Shown here piece after piece: positions 43,880 through 46,380 of a stretch of 46,380 nt of DNA. A program made the position numbers and the translations under genes. The notes under the pieces are model-generated. The model saw only the letters and a list, made by a program, of their open reading frames with translations, did not search any database and had not been told where the DNA came from. Source of the DNA: an uncultured Bacteroidales bacterium (GTDB taxonomy: Bacteria; Bacteroidota; Bacteroidia; Bacteroidales; Bacteroidaceae). Every line of letters starts with the position of its first letter. Within the stretch, counting starts at the first letter, position 1. The stretch is taken from contig CADCBO010000019.1 in the NCBI GenBank assembly GCA_902799685.1, forward strand, positions 1 through 46,380, given 5' to 3'.

Positions 43880-45325
43880 TTAATGGCGGGTTAGGGTGAG
43901 GGTGTGGTCGATGGTGGAGGGGAGTTCTTCGGGGTAGTGGGTTACGATTATGAGGGTCTTTTGCGGATTGGCGCAGAAGGCTTTTATTATTTCCATCACC
44001 AGGGTGCGGTTGCGTCGGTCCAGTCCGTGAAGGGGTTCGTCAAGGATGAGTAGGGAGGGGTTCTTTACGAATGCGCGGGCCAGAAGGATCATGCGCTGCT
44101 CTCCGCTGGAGAGTTCCGTGAAATCTCTTTCCTCCAGTTTCTCTATGCCGAAAATGCTCATCCATACACGGCATTTCTCACGTTCTTCGATGGTGATTTT
44201 TTTATACAAACCGATGGTGTCATGAAGGCCCGATGCCACAATGTCAATGGCCGGATAGCGGCGGCAGTATGAGCGGTGCATCTCGGGTGATACGTAGCCT
44301 ATGTGCTTCTTGATTTCCCAGATGCTTTCGCCCGTTCCGCGGGGGCGGCCAAAGAGGGCAATGTCGCAAGCGTAAGATTGCGGGTTGTCGGCATAGACCA
44401 TACTCAGCAGGGCTGATTTGCCGCTTCCGTTGGGGCCCAGGAGTGCCCAATGTTCACCTTTGCGGATGGTCCAGTCAAGAGGCCCCAGTATGCGGCGGTT
44501 CTCATATTGCAGGCTTACCTGATTGCAACGGACAATCTCATCGGACTGCATTCCGTTCTCGGGGAGGTTGTGCATCAGTTCTACAGTTTCTTTTGGCAGC
44601 AGAGGCTGGGGGAGTGGGTCAAGCGGCTGTTCCAGATACTCCTCAACGGGCATTACATCAGTACAACAGCGGTCTTTAACCTCTATTATATGATTAATGA
44701 ACTGCGGGATATCCTCACGGCGTGAAACTACCAGCACAATCTGTATCTTCCATTCACTGATAAGGTTCTCAAGCAGGCGACACAGCATATCGCGTGTCTG
44801 TATGTCCAGACCTATGAACGGACTGTCTATTATCACCATCTTGGGGCGTACGGCAAGGGCTCGGGCCAGCTGGTATTTGCGCATCTCGCCGCTGGATAGT
44901 GTTACAAGCTGCTTATCCCATATGGAAGGCAGACCGAACAGCGTATGCAGGCGCTCTTTCCACACCGGATCCTTTACATCGGGGAATGCGTCACGCACAA
45001 TGGCCGATTCGCCCATCTCAGTCATGTTCCAGCGCTGCTGGTAGAAGTAGGTGGCATCGGCACTGCCGTAGCTGTCACGGAAAGTTATGTTGCGGATATC
45101 TGCCCCGCTCATGCCACAACCGTATTCCACCTCACGGTTGTCCAGAAGCGGATATTGGCGCAACATGGTATTAACGAGCAGAGTCTTGCCCGCACCATTA
45201 GGGCCCACAATGGCTGTCTGCCGGCCCGGAGCCAGGCATACGTTGATGGGGGAAGCCAGACGGTACTTGGGGTTGCAAGCCACGCCATCCGATATTCTGA
45301 GCACGAATCCGCTGTTCTGTTCCAT
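43880..45325 (-). CDS. Double ABC ATPase, ModF/PhrA-like
   Basis: The 481-residue soluble protein carries two ABC domains, the layout and length of E. coli ModF (PhrA). Domain 1 has Walker A GPNGAGKTL and signature LSSGEMRKYQLARA, but its Walker B reads VIIDSPFIGLD, with Ser where the catalytic Glu should be. Domain 2 is canonical: GPNGSGKSA, LSSGEQRMILLARA and LILDEPLHGLD. No membrane partner is adjacent, so a transport role is doubtful. The promoter overlaps that of the divergent methyltransferase gene. Confidence 0.85.
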   Translation of the reverse strand: MEQNSGFVLRISDGVACNPKYRLASPINVCLAPGRQTAIVGPNGAGKTLLVNTMLRQYPLLDNREVEYGCGMSGADIRNITFRDSYGSADATYFYQQRWNMTEMGESAIVRDAFPDVKDPVWKERLHTLFGLPSIWDKQLVTLSSGEMRKYQLARALAVRPKMVIIDSPFIGLDIQTRDMLCRLLENLISEWKIQIVLVVSRREDIPQFINHIIEVKDRCCTDVMPVEEYLEQPLDPLPQPLLPKETVELMHNLPENGMQSDEIVRCNQVSLQYENRRILGPLDWTIRKGEHWALLGPNGSGKSALLSMVYADNPQSYACDIALFGRPRGTGESIWEIKKHIGYVSPEMHRSYCRRYPAIDIVASGLHDTIGLYKKITIEEREKCRVWMSIFGIEKLEERDFTELSSGEQRMILLARAFVKNPSLLILDEPLHGLDRRNRTLVMEIIKAFCANPQKTLIIVTHYPEELPSTIDHTLTLTRH

Positions 45326-45343
45326 TTTTGCCTAATGACGGTG

Positions 45344-45372
45344 CTAAGTTAATGCAAAATGCGCTACCTTAG
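45344..45372. promoter_or_regulatory. Closely spaced divergent promoter boxes
   Basis: On the minus strand TAACTTAG (complement of 45344-45351) and on the plus strand TACCTTAG (45365-45372) both match TAnnTTTG except for A in the third position of TTTG. They lie 13 bases apart, so the two genes probably compete for polymerase. The plus-strand box is 4 bases before ATG 45377, giving a very short leader. Confidence 0.45.
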
Positions 45373-45376
45373 CATC

Positions 45377-46081
45377 ATGATTCCCGCTTTATATTTGATT
45401 CCGAACCTATTGGGAGAGACTCCGGTGGAGCAGGTGCTTCCCGCATACAACCACGAAATTATCATGGGCATACGCCATTTCATAGTGGAGGATGTCCGCA
45501 CCGCCCGCCGTTTCCTGAAGCAAGTAGATCGCAGCATCGACATAGACCAACTCACATTCTACACCTTGAACAAACATACCAACCCCGAAGAGGTGGCAAG
45601 CATGCTGAAACCCCTGGAGGAGGGCAATCCTATGGGAGTGATATCCGAGGCCGGATGCCCCGCTGTGGCCGATCCCGGAGCCGATGTAGTAGCCATAGTG
45701 CAGCGCAAAGGCCTGCAGGTAATTCCCCTGGTAGGTCCCTCAAGCATAATCCTGGCAGTAATGGGCTCCGGATTCAACGGCCAAAGTTTTGCCTTCAACG
45801 GCTACCTGCCCATAGAGCCCGATGAAAGAATCAAAACCCTAAAACGCCTTGAGCAGCGAGCCTACACCGAGAATCAGACCCAACTCTTCATAGAAACCCC
45901 ATACCGCAACGCCAAAATGATGTCCGACATCCTAAAAGCCTGCCGTCCCCAAACCCATCTGTGCATCGCCGCCGGTCTCACGACCAAAGACGAATACATC
46001 AAAACCCACACGATTAAGGAGTGGAACGGCAAACTTCCTACACTTGAAAAGATACCCTGTATTTTTCTTATTTACAAGTAA
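45377..46081 (+). CDS. SAM-dependent methyltransferase, RsmI-like (tetrapyrrole methylase family)
   Basis: ATG 45377 gives 234 residues; ATG 45359 would overlap the promoter box. The family blocks are visible: ALYLIPNLLGE at the start, VISEAGCPAVADPGADVV (the GxPxxxDPG motif) and VIPLVGPSSIILAVMGSGF, then QLFIETPYRN. In RsmI the enzyme methylates the ribose of C1402 in 16S rRNA. This protein is about 50 residues shorter than E. coli RsmI and lacks its C-terminal extension, so it may be the short Bacteroidota paralogue with a different target. Confidence 0.85.
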   Translation: MIPALYLIPNLLGETPVEQVLPAYNHEIIMGIRHFIVEDVRTARRFLKQVDRSIDIDQLTFYTLNKHTNPEEVASMLKPLEEGNPMGVISEAGCPAVADPGADVVAIVQRKGLQVIPLVGPSSIILAVMGSGFNGQSFAFNGYLPIEPDERIKTLKRLEQRAYTENQTQLFIETPYRNAKMMSDILKACRPQTHLCIAAGLTTKDEYIKTHTIKEWNGKLPTLEKIPCIFLIYK

Positions 46082-46108
46082 TTATTAAAGGTCTCCTTAG
46101 GCGATAAT

Positions 46109-46250
46109 CCTCCTAGGTGCACAGAATTTTTGGTATATCGGTATCAGCAAATGTCTCCATTTGCAGTAGCCGGACTATCCCTCTCGGGGAGCGTCAGTGT
46201 AGTGGCGTAAGCGTAGGCCCCCGGAAGATCCCGTTAAGAACGGCGCATGT
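46109..46250 (+). repeat. Probable palindromic element, copy 4 (type B, diverged)
   Basis: CTAGGTGCACAGAATTTTTG and the following TATCGGTATC (to 46145) align with the reverse complement of the right flank and arm of copy 3, with three or four differences over 30 bases. The interior then has a 7-bp hairpin GCAAATG/CATTTGC (46147-46164), GGACTATCCCTC, GCGTAGGCCCCC and ATCCCGTT. These resemble the copy 3 core read in the opposite direction to the arm. No matching right arm is seen before the window ends. Confidence 0.55.
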
Positions 46251-46263
46251 TTGACGAACGTTT

Positions 46264-46380
46264 CGGCCCCAAAGGGGTCGAATAAGTTCCTATGTTTGAA
46301 ATCCCAAAGAAATGTACAGCTCCTGCGTATGCAGGCGGATGGACGCTCTCGGGGGTTTCGACCCCCGCCGCTGTGGCAGC
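46264..46380. other. Hairpin-rich non-coding end of the window
   Basis: Three compact stems lie in a row: CGGCCCC/GGGGTCG (46264-46280), CCTGC/GCAGG (46322-46335) and CGGGGGT-TTCG-ACCCCCG (46350-46367, a UUCG tetraloop on a 7-bp GC stem). No reading frame or tRNA/rRNA pattern fits. The stretch runs off the window, so whether it is an RNA gene, a terminator cluster or more repeat cannot be decided. Confidence 0.5.

Noticed and set aside
46081-46380. tRNA or riboswitch at the right end
   Set aside because: The hairpins do not form a cloverleaf and no known riboswitch consensus can be recognised.

Overview
The window is a chromosomal segment of a Bacteroidota member, most likely order Bacteroidales. 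The evidence is the TAnnTTTG-type -7 promoter boxes upstream of many genes (valS, rpsF, tRNA-fMet and others), the scarcity of Shine-Dalgarno sequences, many lipoproteins, FISUMP-type surface proteins, GH30 glycanases, and a secreted esterase whose C-terminus looks like a type IX secretion tail. Family and species cannot be set from this sequence alone.

Layout. 1-660: the 3' part of a 5S rRNA gene with its terminator, a scrambled echo of the 5S 3' end with a second terminator, then two long palindromic repeats. 667-2785: two divergent secreted esterases. 2830-5046: a membrane protein with an EF-hand. 5.1 kb: an initiator tRNA on the minus strand. 5.3-7.3 kb: TetR regulator, FabG and a pseudouridine synthase, closely spaced. 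7.3-17.1 kb: a cyclophilin lipoprotein, then a plus-strand run of nucleotidyltransferase, ABC-F ATPase, two tandem M13 metallopeptidases and a U32 protein. 17.1-20.8 kb: a small beta-barrel protein and two tandem GH30 enzymes, convergent with mazG.

21.6-31 kb is the accessory and most unusual part. Three paralogous FISUMP-type lipoproteins alternate with two paralogous regulators, each built as lipoprotein signal, TPR domain, one membrane helix and a C-terminal helix-turn-helix. Two small exported proteins and a truncated lipoprotein leader also lie there. Four of its promoters carry their own direct-repeat box, and one exact 22-bp box is shared by the second regulator and the third lipoprotein. 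I infer a family of envelope-sensing regulator/surface-lipoprotein modules with diversified operators. A macroglobulin-like (MG2) envelope protein follows at 31.0-33.7 kb.

33.9-46.1 kb is mainly core: valS with a coiled-coil membrane protein, a DEAD-box helicase, a 56-codon membrane protein, rpsF-rpsR-rplI, mtaB, a family 2 glycosyltransferase, a double ABC ATPase and an RsmI-like methyltransferase.

Scattered between genes are two kinds of long palindrome. One kind (511-656, 33764-33896, 43677-43810 and probably 46109-46250) has a conserved GGGAGGGGCCC / GGGAGGGATAGG core enclosed by complementary arms whose outer sequence differs from copy to copy. The other kind (294-387, 20773-20846, outer part of 43611-43860) carries GGGGAC-type arms. 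They end next to genes, abut the valS promoter and form the C-terminus of MazG.
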